From Nocardioides sp. Root190 (GTDB lineage: Bacteria > Actinomycetota > Actinomycetes > Propionibacteriales > Nocardioidaceae), in NCBI RefSeq assembly GCF_001428565.1, contig NZ_LMIA01000012.1:361099-425098 (forward strand): DNA of 64,000 nt. Direction: 5' to 3'. Positions within the stretch are counted from its first letter, which is position 1; every line of letters starts with the position of its first letter. Shown here one piece after another: positions 9,971 to 19,624 of this stretch. A model generated the notes under the pieces. That model made no database searches, was not told the DNA's origin, and saw only the letters and a list, made by a program, of their open reading frames with translations. A program made the position numbers and the translations under genes.

Positions 9971-10690
9971 TCACAGTCCTCGGGTGACCCGGCCGGCATC
10001 GCCGGAGTCCACCAGGTCGAGAAGGTAGGGGTTGGTGGCACGCTCGCGGCCGATCGAGGTCTGCTCACCGTGTCCGGGCAGCACCACGATGTTGTCGGCC
10101 AGCGGCAGCACCTTGCTCGCTAGCGAGCGGAGCATGGCGGCGTGGTCGCCTCCGGGCAGGTCCGTGCGCCCGATCGACCCCTGGAAGAGCAGGTCGCCGG
10201 AGAACATCAGCTCGGAGATGTCCGGCCCGGAGAGGTCGTCCCACGGCGTGCGGAAGGTGACCGACCCGGCCGTGTGGCCCGGCGTGTGGTCGACCACGAA
10301 GCGCAGCCCGGCGAGCTCCAGCTCGGCACCGTCGGCCAGCTCGGCGACGTCGTCGGGCTCGGTGAACTGGTAGTCGCCACCGAGCAGCATGCTGGCGCTC
10401 TCCGGCGAGAGCCCGGCCATCGGGTCGGTCAGCAGGTGCCGGTCCCCCGGATGGATCCACGCAGTGGCGTCGTACGCACCGGCGACCGGCGTCACGGACC
10501 ACATGTGGTCGATGTGGCCGTGGGTCAGCAGCACCGCGACGGGCTTGAGCCCGTGCTCGCGCACCACGTCGGCGACACCGCTCGCAGCATCCTTGCCGGG
10601 GTCGATGACGACGCACTCAGAGCCCGGTCCGGTCGCCGCGACATAGCAATTGGTGGCCCATGGTCCAGCGGGGAAGGCGGCGATCAACAC
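9971..10690 (-). CDS. MBL-fold metallo-hydrolase (glyoxalase II-like)
   Basis: The 239-residue protein has the metal-binding signature THGHIDH near residue 57, the second metal site in DHTPGHTAGSVTF, the aspartate in FSGDLLF and a last histidine in VLPGHG. These are the full set for a dinuclear zinc hydrolase of the metallo-beta-lactamase fold, here of the short hydroxyacylglutathione-hydrolase-like group. Actinobacteria generally use mycothiol rather than glutathione, so the thioester substrate is unclear. Genes of this type often precede hisS in actinobacteria. The stop overlaps a possible hisS GTG start. Confidence 0.88.
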   Translation of the reverse strand: MLIAAFPAGPWATNCYVAATGPGSECVVIDPGKDAASGVADVVREHGLKPVAVLLTHGHIDHMWSVTPVAGAYDATAWIHPGDRHLLTDPMAGLSPESASMLLGGDYQFTEPDDVAELADGAELELAGLRFVVDHTPGHTAGSVTFRTPWDDLSGPDISELMFSGDLLFQGSIGRTDLPGGDHAAMLRSLASKVLPLADNIVVLPGHGEQTSIGRERATNPYLLDLVDSGDAGRVTRGL

Positions 10691-10736
10691 CGACCCAGAC
10701 TATCGGTGGCTGGACCTTTGATTAGCATGGGCCACT

Positions 10737-11975
10737 GTGACTACCTCTGACTGGGGCCGCGTCGACGACGACGGCACCGTCTACGTGAAGACAGCCGACG
10801 GCGAGCGGTCGGTCGGGCAGATGCCTGACGCGACTCCCGAGGAGGCGTTGGCGTTCTACACGAAGCGCTATGACGCCCTCGCCCTGGAGGTCGATCTGCT
10901 CCACAAGCGGGTCATCTCCGGGGTTCTCTCGCCCGAGGAAGCCATCTCCTCGATCAAGCTCGTTCGCGAGTTCCTGGTCGACGTGAACGCGGTCGGCGAC
11001 CTCATCGCGCTGACCCGCAGACTCGACGAGCTCGGGCCGGTGATCGCCACGCAGCGCGATGCGCGCAAGGCGGTCAAGGCGCAGCGCGCCGCGGAGGCGC
11101 GGGCCGAGAAGGAGAAGCTCGCGGTCGAGGCCGAGAAGATCGCGACCGGCCGCGACTGGCGCAACGGCGCCAACCGGCTCCGCGAGCTCCTCGACGCCTG
11201 GAAGCAGCTCCCCCGCATCGACAAGGCAGCCGACGACGAGCTGTGGAAGCGCTTCTCGTCCGCCCGCTCGGCGTACACCAAGACGCGCAAGGCGCACTTC
11301 GCCGAGCAGGACGAGCGGCGCGAAGGTGCCCGCGGCATCAAGGAGCGCCTCGCCAAGGAGGCCGAGGACCTCGCGACCTCGACCGACTGGGGCCCCACCT
11401 CGGGCCGCTACCGCGACCTGATGCGGGACTGGAAGGCGGCCGGCCCGGCACCCAAGGCCGTCGACGACGCGCTCTGGCAGCGCTTCCGCGGCGCCCAGGA
11501 CACGTTCTTCGGTGCCCGTGACGCCGCCAACGCCGCCCTCGACTCCGAGTTCGCGGCCAACGCCGAGGTCAAGGAGGCCCTGCTCGTCGAGGCCGAGGCC
11601 ATCCTCGGGCCGCTCGCCTCCACCGGCGACCTCGCGGCAGCAAAGGCTGCCTTCCGCCTCGTCGCCGACAAGTGGGACGAGGCCGGCAAGGTCCCCCGCG
11701 AGCGGATCAAGGACCTCGAGGGCCGCATGCGTGCCGTCGAGCAGACGATCCGCAAGGCCGAGGACGAGCAGTGGAGTCGTTCGGACCCGGAGAAGTCCGC
11801 GCGCGCCGACGACATGGTCACCAAGCTCGAGACCGCGATCGCCGAGGCCGAGGCCAAGCTCGAGGCTGCTCGGAGCCGTGGCGACGAGAAGCGGGTCCGC
11901 GAGCTGGAGGACAACCTCGAAGGACGTCGCTCGTTCCTGGAGATGGCGAAGCGGGCGGCTCAGGACTACAGCTGA
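10737..11975 (+). CDS. DUF349 domain-containing coiled-coil protein
   Basis: Soluble 412-residue, highly charged, mostly helical protein. It contains several DUF349-type repeats, seen as repeated W-rich blocks such as ATGRDWRNGANRLRELLDAW, STDWGPTSGRYRDLMRDW and AADKWDEAGKVPRERIKD. No membrane segment or enzyme motif is present. The C-terminal 60 residues are a predicted coiled coil rich in E, A and K. It is the only plus-strand gene in the first 32 kb and sits between divergent and convergent neighbours. The start is GTG at 10737. DUF349 proteins are widespread in actinobacteria, but their function is not established. Confidence 0.88.
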   Translation: MTTSDWGRVDDDGTVYVKTADGERSVGQMPDATPEEALAFYTKRYDALALEVDLLHKRVISGVLSPEEAISSIKLVREFLVDVNAVGDLIALTRRLDELGPVIATQRDARKAVKAQRAAEARAEKEKLAVEAEKIATGRDWRNGANRLRELLDAWKQLPRIDKAADDELWKRFSSARSAYTKTRKAHFAEQDERREGARGIKERLAKEAEDLATSTDWGPTSGRYRDLMRDWKAAGPAPKAVDDALWQRFRGAQDTFFGARDAANAALDSEFAANAEVKEALLVEAEAILGPLASTGDLAAAKAAFRLVADKWDEAGKVPRERIKDLEGRMRAVEQTIRKAEDEQWSRSDPEKSARADDMVTKLETAIAEAEAKLEAARSRGDEKRVRELEDNLEGRRSFLEMAKRAAQDYS

Positions 11976-11982
11976 CGCCCCG

Positions 11983-12020
11983 GCGCATGAATCCCCGGAC
12001 ACACCCGGGGATTCATGCGC
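11983..12020. terminator. Bidirectional terminator between the DUF349 gene and rel
   Basis: A perfect 16-bp inverted repeat (left arm GCGCATGAATCCCCGG) with loop ACACAC fills the gap between two convergent genes whose stops are at 11975 and 12024. Position and symmetry indicate a shared terminator. Confidence 0.85.
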
Positions 12021-12023
12021 TTG

Positions 12024-14363
12024 TCAGTGGGTCACCCGGTAGGCGTCGAACACACCCGGGACCGTCCGGACGGCGGCGAGCACGGTGTCGAGGTGCTTGG
12101 CGTCGGCCATCTCGAACGTGAAGCGGGACTTGGCGACACGGTCGCGTGAGGTCGTCAGGTTGGCCGAGAGGATGTTCACGTGCGCGTCCGACAGCACCAT
12201 GGTGATGTCGGACAGCAGCCGGGAGCGGTCGAGCGCCTCGACCTGGATGTTGACCAGGAAGGTCGACTGACCGGTCGGCGCCCATTCGACCTCGACGAGC
12301 TTCTCAGGCTGGCCCAGCAGGCTCTCGGCGTTCGTGCAGTCCTTCCGGTGGACCGAGACGCCGTCGCCCTTGGTGACGAAGCCGAGGATCGAGTCCGGCG
12401 GGACCGGCGTGCAGCACTTGGCGAGCTTGACCCAGACGTCGGGCGCGCCAGTGACCATGACGCCGGAGTCGCCGCTGGTGGGGCGTCCCGAGCGCCGGCC
12501 GCGACCGGTGATCGTGACGGCCTCGGCGAGGTCCTCCTGTGCTCCCTCGTCGCCCCCGTGGAGCTCGATGACCTTGCGGACGACCGTCTGGGCGCCGAGG
12601 TTGTTCTCGCCCACCGCGGCGTACAACGCCTCGACGTCGGCGAGGCGGAAGGCCGAGGCCACGATGCTGAGCGACTCGTGGGTGAGCAGGCGCTTGAGGG
12701 GCAGGCCCTCCTTGCGCATCAGGCGGGCGATCTCGCCCTTCCCGCGCTCGATGGCCTCCTCGCGACGCTCCTTGGTGAACCACTGGCGGATCTTGGAGCG
12801 GGCCCGCTGGGACTTCACGAAGTTCAGCCAGTCACGTGAGGGGCCGGCGCCCTCGGCCTTGGAGGTGAAGACCTCGACCACGTCGCCGTTCTCCAGCGTC
12901 GACTCCAGGGGCACCAGCCGGCCGTTGACGCGCGCACCGATGGTCCGGTTGCCGACCTCGGTGTGGACCGCGTAGGCGAAGTCGACCGGGGTCGAGGCGG
13001 ACGGCAGCGCGATCACGTCGCCACGTGGGGTGAACACGTAGGTCTCGGTCTGGGTGATCTCGAAGCGCAACGACTCCAGGAACTCGCCCGGGTCCTCGAC
13101 CTCGCTCTGCCAGTCGAGGAGCTGGCGCACCCAGCTCATGTCGTCCCCGGGCGAAGTAGGGCCGCCGCGCTCTCGGCTGCCCGTGTCGGTGCCGGTGCGG
13201 CCGTCCTCCTTGTACTTCCAGTGCGCCGCGACGCCGTACTCCGCGCGACGGTGCTGGGCGAAGGTACGGATCTGCATCTCGACGGGCTTGCCCTGCGGGC
13301 CGATCACCGTCGTGTGCAGCGACTGGTACATGTTGAACTTCGGCATCGCGACGTAGTCCTTGAACCGCCCCAGGACAGGGTTCCATCGCGAGTGCAGGAC
13401 TCCGAGGACGCCGTAGCAGTCGCGGTCCTCCTCGACGAGGATGCGGATGCCGACCAGGTCGTAGATGTCGGAGAAGTCGCGGCCGCCGACGATCATCTTC
13501 TGGTAGATCGAGTAGTAGTGCTTCGGTCGACCGGTGACGGTGGCCTTGATCTTGGCCTCGCGCACGTCCTTCTCGACCTGGCTGATGACCTCGGCGAGGA
13601 ACGAGTCGCGCGACGGAGCCCGATCGGCCACCAGACGCACGATCTCGTCGTAGATCTTGGGGTGCAGGGTCGAGAACGCCAGGTCCTCGAGCTCCCACTT
13701 GATGGTGTTCATTCCGAGCCGGTGCGCCAGCGGGGCGTAGATGTCGAGCGTCTCGCGGGCCTTGCGCTCCTGCGTGGACTGCTTCACGAAGCGCAGGGTG
13801 CGCATGTTGTGGAGCCGGTCGGCCAGCTTGATGACGAGCACCCGGATGTCGCGGGACATCGCCACGATCATCTTGCGGATCGTCTCGGCGTTGGCCGAGT
13901 CGCCGTAGACCACCTTGTCGAGCTTGGTCACGCCGTCGACGAGCCGGGCGACCTCGTCGCCGTACTCACGACGACACTCCTCGAGGGTGTACGACGTGTC
14001 CTCGACCGTGTCGTGCAGCAGGGCAGCCACGAGGGTGGGCTCGGTCATCCCGATGCCGGCGAGGATCGTGGTCACCGCGAGCGGGTGGGTGATGTACGGA
14101 TCGCCGCTCTTGCGCTTCTGGTCGGCGTGCAGGCGCTCCGCCGTCAGGTAGGCGCGTTCGAGGAGCGCGAGGTCTGCCTTCGGGTGGTTGACCCGAACGG
14201 CGCGGAAGAGCGGCTCCAGGACGGGATTCAGCGTCTGGCCGCGGTTGCCCATCCGGGCCAGGCGGGCACGCATGCTCCGTCCGCCGGCACCCTCGGTCGC
14301 GACGGGACCGGGCGCATCCGCATCCCGCGGTGTCACGCGGGGCGGAATGCGTTCCTCGGTCAT
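12024..14363 (-). CDS. rel: Bifunctional (p)ppGpp synthetase/hydrolase (Rel)
   Basis: The 779-residue protein makes and degrades the stringent-response alarmone. In order it has an HD hydrolase domain (ITHPLAVTTILAGIGM and LLHDTVEDT, residues about 90-130), a synthetase domain (GRPKHYYSIYQKM, DIYDLVGIRI, FNMYQSLHTTV; about 270-400), a TGS domain (FTPRGDVIALPSASTPVDFA) and a C-terminal ACT domain (RSRLLSDITMVLSDAHVNIL). Both catalytic halves keep their key residues, so it should be bifunctional as in other actinobacteria. It lies downstream of apt with a 32-base gap, the conserved apt-rel order. Confidence 0.97.
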   Translation of the reverse strand: MTEERIPPRVTPRDADAPGPVATEGAGGRSMRARLARMGNRGQTLNPVLEPLFRAVRVNHPKADLALLERAYLTAERLHADQKRKSGDPYITHPLAVTTILAGIGMTEPTLVAALLHDTVEDTSYTLEECRREYGDEVARLVDGVTKLDKVVYGDSANAETIRKMIVAMSRDIRVLVIKLADRLHNMRTLRFVKQSTQERKARETLDIYAPLAHRLGMNTIKWELEDLAFSTLHPKIYDEIVRLVADRAPSRDSFLAEVISQVEKDVREAKIKATVTGRPKHYYSIYQKMIVGGRDFSDIYDLVGIRILVEEDRDCYGVLGVLHSRWNPVLGRFKDYVAMPKFNMYQSLHTTVIGPQGKPVEMQIRTFAQHRRAEYGVAAHWKYKEDGRTGTDTGSRERGGPTSPGDDMSWVRQLLDWQSEVEDPGEFLESLRFEITQTETYVFTPRGDVIALPSASTPVDFAYAVHTEVGNRTIGARVNGRLVPLESTLENGDVVEVFTSKAEGAGPSRDWLNFVKSQRARSKIRQWFTKERREEAIERGKGEIARLMRKEGLPLKRLLTHESLSIVASAFRLADVEALYAAVGENNLGAQTVVRKVIELHGGDEGAQEDLAEAVTITGRGRRSGRPTSGDSGVMVTGAPDVWVKLAKCCTPVPPDSILGFVTKGDGVSVHRKDCTNAESLLGQPEKLVEVEWAPTGQSTFLVNIQVEALDRSRLLSDITMVLSDAHVNILSANLTTSRDRVAKSRFTFEMADAKHLDTVLAAVRTVPGVFDAYRVTH

Positions 14364-14395
14364 TCCCCAAGTCTATGGGGCAGGACGAGGCTGCG

Positions 14396-14953
14396 TCAGA
14401 CGGCCAGCAGAGAGGTGACCGACATCGCGTCCACCTGGTCGCGTCCCGACAGGAACGCGAGCTCCATCAGCACTGCGAAGCCGACGACCTCTGCACCGCA
14501 CCGACGCACGAGCTCGGCGGTCGCCCGAGCCGTGCCGCCGGTGGCGAGCACGTCGTCGACGAGCAGCACCCGCTCCCCCGGAGCGACGGCGTCCTGGTGC
14601 AGCTGGAGGACGGCGTCGCCGTACTCCAGGGCATAGGCGACCTCGTGGGTCACGTGCGGGAGCTTGCCCGCCTTGCGCACCGGGACGAACCCGACACCGA
14701 GCGCGAGCGCGACCGGGGCGGCGAGGATGAAGCCCCGTGCCTCCATGCCGACGACCTTGTCGACCACGACCCGACCGTCCGGGTCACGGCCTGCCTCGGC
14801 GAGGGCGGCCACGACGGCACCGAAACCGTCAGGATCGGCGAGCAGCGGCGTGATGTCCTTGAACATGATCCCCGGCTCGGGGAAGTCCGGGACGTCGCGC
14901 ACGAGCCGGGTGAGCGCCTCGACTGCGCGCTCACCCACCGCCGTGTCGCCCAT
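14396..14953 (-). CDS. apt: Adenine phosphoribosyltransferase
   Basis: Purine salvage enzyme that forms AMP from adenine and PRPP. The 185-residue protein has FPEPGIMFKDITPLL at the N-terminus and the PRPP-binding motif VLLVDDVLATGGTA in the second half, both diagnostic. The start lies 2 bases after the secF stop, so it is read in the same transcript as yajC-secD-secF and is followed by rel. Confidence 0.96.
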   Translation of the reverse strand: MGDTAVGERAVEALTRLVRDVPDFPEPGIMFKDITPLLADPDGFGAVVAALAEAGRDPDGRVVVDKVVGMEARGFILAAPVALALGVGFVPVRKAGKLPHVTHEVAYALEYGDAVLQLHQDAVAPGERVLLVDDVLATGGTARATAELVRRCGAEVVGFAVLMELAFLSGRDQVDAMSVTSLLAV

Positions 14954-14955
14954 CG

Positions 14956-16230
14956 CTACTTCTTGCCGCGCTTGGAGCGGGTCTTGCGCTCCGGCTGCTG
15001 GCGTCCGGAGCTGCCACGGTCGGACAACGGCCGGCTGCTCTGCGGGACCACTCGTCCGCGTCCGATCGCCTCGCCCTTCGAGCTCTTCCCGAGCGGGACA
15101 CCCGAGCCGCGCGCAGGGCGCTCGTCCTCGTCGCCCTCAGCCAGCTCGTCCGGCTCTGCGAGGTCCACGCCACCGGTCGCGCCCGTGGCGGGCGTGCCCT
15201 CACGGACGGTCGAGGGCACCGCGGCGTAGCGGTCAGCGAGCGCCCGCTGCTTCGCCTTGGCCCGCCGGGCCTGGAGCTGCACCTCGGTCTCGCGCGACTT
15301 GATGTGCACCAGGATCCGCGGGGCGAGCACCACCGAGGAGTAGACGCCGACGCCCATGCCGACGAACTGCGCGAGGGCAAGGTCCTGCATGGAGCTCGCG
15401 CCCAGCTGGACGGACGTGACGTAGAGGATCACGCCGAGCGGGATCAGGGCCACGATCGCGGTGTTGATGGAGCGCACCAGCGTCTGGTTCACGGCCAGGT
15501 TGGCTGCATCGGCGTACGACTGGGTGCTCTTGCGCAGGGTGGTGGTGTTCTCCTTCACCTTGTCGAAGACGACCACCGTGTCGTACAGCGAGAAGCCCAG
15601 GATCGCGAGCAGTCCGGTCACGGCGGCAGGCGTCACCTGGAAGCCGGAGAGCGAGTAGACACCGACGGTCAGGATGATGTCGTGGAAGAGAGCGAGGATC
15701 GCGGCGACGGACATGCGCCACTCGCGGAAGTAGGCCCAGATGAAGAGCACCACCGCGACCAGGAAGATGCCGATGCCGATGAGCGCCTTCTTCGCGACCT
15801 CGGCTCCCCAGCTGGGACCGATGTCCTGGATCGAGAGGTCGCCCTCGTCGATCTGCGGGAACACCTCGTAGACCACCGCGGAGACGTCCGCACGCTGCTC
15901 CGCACTGAGGTTCTCCACCTGCAGGGTCAGCGAGGCGTCACCCTCAGTGGTGACGCTCGGGTTCTCGGCGTTCTCGATGCCGGCGTCCGCGACCTCTTCC
16001 CTGAGGGTGTCGGCGTTGTCCTGCGTGGCCTGGCCCGCGCCGACCGGCACAGAGAGCGTCGTACCGCCGGTGAACTCCACGCCCATGTTCAGGGGCTTGA
16101 GGAACAGCACGGCCACCGCGACGCCCACCAGAAGCAGGGAGGCGGCGTACCAGGTCCACGGCTTGCCGACGAAGTCGATGGACTTGCGCCCCTGGTACAG
16201 CTCGTTGCCGAGTCGCGACATCTTGCCCAT
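14956..16230 (-). CDS. secF: Protein translocase subunit SecF
   Basis: Membrane subunit that uses proton motive force to help secretion through SecYEG. The 424 residues include the first helix, the external domain with GVEFTGGTTLSV, and a cluster of five C-terminal helices with the conserved LLAILGFSLYDTVVVFDKVKE region. The last 90 residues are a polar, disordered tail ending in KTRSKRGKK, typical of actinobacterial SecF. The ATG at 16230 overlaps the secD stop by one base (TGATG) and has GGAGG upstream. Confidence 0.96.
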   Translation of the reverse strand: MGKMSRLGNELYQGRKSIDFVGKPWTWYAASLLLVGVAVAVLFLKPLNMGVEFTGGTTLSVPVGAGQATQDNADTLREEVADAGIENAENPSVTTEGDASLTLQVENLSAEQRADVSAVVYEVFPQIDEGDLSIQDIGPSWGAEVAKKALIGIGIFLVAVVLFIWAYFREWRMSVAAILALFHDIILTVGVYSLSGFQVTPAAVTGLLAILGFSLYDTVVVFDKVKENTTTLRKSTQSYADAANLAVNQTLVRSINTAIVALIPLGVILYVTSVQLGASSMQDLALAQFVGMGVGVYSSVVLAPRILVHIKSRETEVQLQARRAKAKQRALADRYAAVPSTVREGTPATGATGGVDLAEPDELAEGDEDERPARGSGVPLGKSSKGEAIGRGRVVPQSSRPLSDRGSSGRQQPERKTRSKRGKK

Positions 16231-18062
16231 CAGGCGTTACCTCCGGCGATCGCAGAGCGCGCGGGCGGGGGTGCGTCGGTGCCCAGCGTCTCCTTGCTGA
16301 GACCGGACATGCGGTGCCCGGAGTTGAAGAACTTGAAGTGTCCGAGCCACGACACCATGGGCTTGGTGAACCAGAACAGCACTGCGAGGTCGATCAGTGT
16401 GGTCAGCCCCAGCGCGAAGCCGAAGCCCTTCACCGCGCCCGTGGCGAACACGTAGAGGATGAAGGCCGACAGCAGCTGCACGGTGTTGGCCGCGACGCGG
16501 GTGACCCGTGCTCGGGCCCAGCCCGTCTCGACCGCGACCCGCATCGACTTGCCCTCGCGCATCTCGTCACGGATGCGTTCGAAGAAGATGATGAACGAGT
16601 CGGCGGTGACACCGACGGCGATGATCAGTCCTGCGATGCCGGGCAGGGTCAGCGTGAAGCCGGCCGTCTCGCTCAGCAGGAGCACCATCGCGTAGGTGAT
16701 CGAGGCTGCCACGAAGAGCGAGCTGACCACCACCAGGCCGAGGCCCCGGTAGTAGATGAGGCAGTAGAGCATGACCAGTGCGAGCCCCACGACGAGGGCA
16801 GTGAGCCCCGCCTTGAGCTGGTTGCCCGCGAGGGAGGGCCCGATCTCCTCGACCGAGGTCTGCTCGTCGTCGAAGGCGATCGGCAGCGCGCCGAACTTCA
16901 GGCTGTTGGCGAGGTCGAGCGAGCTCTGCTCGGTGAAGTTGCCCGAGATGCTCGAGCGGCCGTCGGTGATCACCGCGGTCATGCGGGGGTAGGTGAGCAC
17001 GACGCCGTCCAGGACGACGGCGAACTGCTCCTCGGTGCCTCGGAACGCGCGGGACACCTTCTCGAAGTCGTCAGCGGCACCCGGGGAACCCTTGGGACGG
17101 GCGCGGTCCTTGTCGTTGCCCATCTCGATGCCGACCTCCCAGCCGACGCCGTTCTGCGGCGTTCCGGCGGACGCGTCGTCGAGCTCGGTGCCCTCGATGA
17201 CCGAGCGGCTGAGCAGGAACTTCATCGTCGGCTGCTCCTTGTCGGGCAGCAGGCAGGCGACGAGCGACTTGTCGGGGTCGTCCTCGATCTCGGCGAGCTT
17301 GCCGTCCTCGGCGTTGAGCAGCTGGCCCTTCGGGTCGCAGGTGTACTTCGCGAACTCCGCGATGGAGGCCTGGTCGGGCTGGCGGGACCAGGCGATGTCG
17401 TCCTCGACGGTCCACTTCTCGCCGTTGCCGGCGGGGTCGGCCTCGGTGGGCGTGCCCGGCTCGCCCTCGGCGGGCTCACTGGCACCGTCGGTGGGCACCT
17501 CGGTGACGGGCGCGTCGGTCGCCGGAGCGTCCGTCGCCGTGTCGCTGGCTGCATCGCTGGCGCCGTCCGTCGGCTCCTCGTCCGCCGCAGCGGAGAGGTC
17601 CAGGGGCGCACGGCCGAGGCCGCTCAGCTCGCCCGGCAGTCCACCGCCGGCCGAGGCACACGGGCCCGGGGTGGCGTCAGAGCAGGCGACGAGGCGGAAG
17701 CGCAACTGCGCCTGCCGCTTGACGGTCTCCTCGAGCTGGTCGCGGTCGCCGCCCTTGCCGGGGACCTCGACGACGATGTTGTTGCCGCCCTGGGTGGTGA
17801 CGGCAGCCTCGGCGACACCGGAGCCGTTGACCCGCTGGTCGATGATCCGGCGGGCCTCCTCGAGATTCTCGCTGCTCGGGGCCTCCTCGGTCGTCAGCGT
17901 GATCCGGGTGCCGCCCTGGAGGTCGAGTCCCAGTGCGGGCTTCCAGGCGGTCTCACCCTCGTCGGGCGAGGCCTGGGACAACGCGGTGAGGCCGTAGAGC
18001 ACGGCCATCGCGAGGAAGAAGATGACCAGGTTGCGCCCTGGGCTCGGTCGACGAGCCGCCAT
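16230..18062 (-). CDS. secD: Protein translocase subunit SecD
   Basis: Partner of SecF, about 610 residues. The first helix (NLVIFFLAMAVLYGL) is followed by the external domain with GLDLQGGTRITL, and the six-helix C-terminal part has ITVGVTADSFIIFFERIRDE-like sequence. Between residues about 158 and 216 the external domain carries an acidic, Ala/Thr/Pro-rich low-complexity insert, probably disordered. I chose ATG 18062 because GAGGAGC precedes it and the protein then begins as in homologues; a 40-residue upstream extension is not conserved. It begins 1 base after the yajC stop. Confidence 0.96.
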   Translation of the reverse strand: MAARRPSPGRNLVIFFLAMAVLYGLTALSQASPDEGETAWKPALGLDLQGGTRITLTTEEAPSSENLEEARRIIDQRVNGSGVAEAAVTTQGGNNIVVEVPGKGGDRDQLEETVKRQAQLRFRLVACSDATPGPCASAGGGLPGELSGLGRAPLDLSAAADEEPTDGASDAASDTATDAPATDAPVTEVPTDGASEPAEGEPGTPTEADPAGNGEKWTVEDDIAWSRQPDQASIAEFAKYTCDPKGQLLNAEDGKLAEIEDDPDKSLVACLLPDKEQPTMKFLLSRSVIEGTELDDASAGTPQNGVGWEVGIEMGNDKDRARPKGSPGAADDFEKVSRAFRGTEEQFAVVLDGVVLTYPRMTAVITDGRSSISGNFTEQSSLDLANSLKFGALPIAFDDEQTSVEEIGPSLAGNQLKAGLTALVVGLALVMLYCLIYYRGLGLVVVSSLFVAASITYAMVLLLSETAGFTLTLPGIAGLIIAVGVTADSFIIFFERIRDEMREGKSMRVAVETGWARARVTRVAANTVQLLSAFILYVFATGAVKGFGFALGLTTLIDLAVLFWFTKPMVSWLGHFKFFNSGHRMSGLSKETLGTDAPPPARSAIAGGNA

Positions 18063-18063
18063 G

Positions 18064-18414
18064 TCAGCGCTCCTCTTCGTGGGAGGTGGATTCGGCAGGA
18101 ACCTCGGCGTCGACGCCGTGGGACTCCTCGGCTGCCTCAGCAGTGTCGGAGCCGACCTCGCGGCGGACCGAGGAGACCGCACCGCGGACCACCTCGATGA
18201 TGACGCCGGCGGCGATCTCGAGCTCGAGGGTCTCGTCCGAACTGCCGACGATCGTGCCGAAGATGCCCGAGGTCAGCATCACGTCGTCGCCGACGGAGAG
18301 CTGCGACTGGAGCTCGGCCACCTGCTTGCGCTGACGCGAGGCCGGTCGGATGATCAGGAACCAGAAGATGGCAGCGATCGCCACAATCGGCAGCAGGGAA
18401 ACAACGCCTTCCAC
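18064..18414 (-). CDS. yajC: Preprotein translocase subunit YajC
   Basis: Small membrane protein of the Sec accessory complex, about 116 residues. One N-terminal helix (SLLPIVAIAAIFWFLIIRP) is followed by the conserved RKQVAELQSQLSVGDDVMLTSG. The C-terminal 40 residues are acidic and disordered. The GTG at 18414 has GGAGAGG at good distance; an upstream ATG would add 15 unconserved residues. First gene of the yajC-secD-secF-apt-rel cluster. Confidence 0.94.
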   Translation of the reverse strand: MEGVVSLLPIVAIAAIFWFLIIRPASRQRKQVAELQSQLSVGDDVMLTSGIFGTIVGSSDETLELEIAAGVIIEVVRGAVSSVRREVGSDTAEAAEESHGVDAEVPAESTSHEEER

Positions 18415-18539
18415 AGACAAACCTCTCCAGCGGGGCAGGGGAAAAGCGCCGCCCGACAAGGGTGTGGGCGCGCCGACGGGAAAGTGTAGCCACGGACACC
18501 AGTCGGCAGTGGATCGCCGCCTGATCCGACGTGCGGGGC

Positions 18540-19619
18540 TCAGTCCTCGAAGAGGGTGGGACCCGCTCCGTCAGCAGGGTACGACGGGGCAGCGAGCCCC
18601 AGGTGCGCCCAGGCTGCCGGCGTGGCGACCCGGCCGCGCGGGGTGCGCGCGAGGAAGCCGTTGCGGACCAGGAAGGGCTCGGCGACCTCCTCGACGGTCT
18701 CGCGTTCCTCACCGACGGCGACCGCCAGGGTCGAGACACCGACCGGTCCCCCGCCGAACCGGCGGCAGAGCACGTCGAGCACACCGCGGTCGAGCCGGTC
18801 GAGGCCGAGCTCGTCGACCTCGTACAGGTCGAGGGCTGCCCGGGCGACCGCACGGTCGACGGTGCCGTCCGCGCGCACCTGGGCGTAGTCGCGGACCCGG
18901 CGCAGCAGCCGGTTGGCGATGCGGGGTGTGCCCCGCGAGCGACCGGCGATCTCGGAGGAGCCGTCCCGGGTCACCTCGACACCGAGCAGACCGGAGGAGC
19001 GCCGCACGATGAGGTCGAGCTCGGCGGGCTCGTAGAACTCGAGGTGGGCGGTGAAGCCGAACCGGTCCCGCAACGGTCCCGGGAGCAGGCCTGCGCGGGT
19101 GGTGGCGCCGACGAGTGTGAAGGGCGGGATCTCCAGCGGGATCGCGGTCGCTCCCGGTCCCTTGCCGATGATCACGTCGACCCGGAAGTCCTCCATCGCG
19201 AGGTAGAGCATCTCCTCGGCCGGTCGCGACATCCGGTGGATCTCGTCGATGAACAGGATCTCGCCCTCGTTGAGGCCGGAGAGGATGGCGGCGAGGTCGC
19301 CGGCATGGGTGATGGCCGGGCCACTGGTGATGCGCAGGGGCGCGGACATCTCGTGGGCGATGATCATCGCGAGGGTGGTCTTGCCCAGGCCCGGAGGACC
19401 GGAGAGCAGCACGTGGTCGGGGGCCCTCCCCCGCTGCCTGGCCGCCTCCAGCACGAGACCCAGCTGGTCGCGCACGCGCGCCTGGCCCACGACCTCGTCG
19501 AGGCTGCGGGGGCGCAGCGCCGCCTCGACGGCTCGCTCGTCCCCCTCGGCCTCGGCGGCCGTGAGCGAGCGCAGGTGGACCTCCTCGGCCTCCTCGAGCT
19601 CGTCCTCGTGGAAGGGCAC
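18540..19619 (-). CDS. ruvB: Holliday junction branch migration ATPase RuvB
   Basis: AAA+ motor that drives branch migration with RuvA. The 359-residue protein has Walker A GPPGLGKTT, Walker B LFIDEIHRM, sensor 1 GATTRAG, the arginine finger region PLRDRFG and the C-terminal winged helix ending in RTPRGRVATPAAW. It follows ruvA after 5 bases with a GTG start, the last gene of ruvCAB. Confidence 0.97.
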   Translation of the reverse strand: MPFHEDELEEAEEVHLRSLTAAEAEGDERAVEAALRPRSLDEVVGQARVRDQLGLVLEAARQRGRAPDHVLLSGPPGLGKTTLAMIIAHEMSAPLRITSGPAITHAGDLAAILSGLNEGEILFIDEIHRMSRPAEEMLYLAMEDFRVDVIIGKGPGATAIPLEIPPFTLVGATTRAGLLPGPLRDRFGFTAHLEFYEPAELDLIVRRSSGLLGVEVTRDGSSEIAGRSRGTPRIANRLLRRVRDYAQVRADGTVDRAVARAALDLYEVDELGLDRLDRGVLDVLCRRFGGGPVGVSTLAVAVGEERETVEEVAEPFLVRNGFLARTPRGRVATPAAWAHLGLAAPSYPADGAGPTLFED

Positions 19620-19624
19620 GGCGA

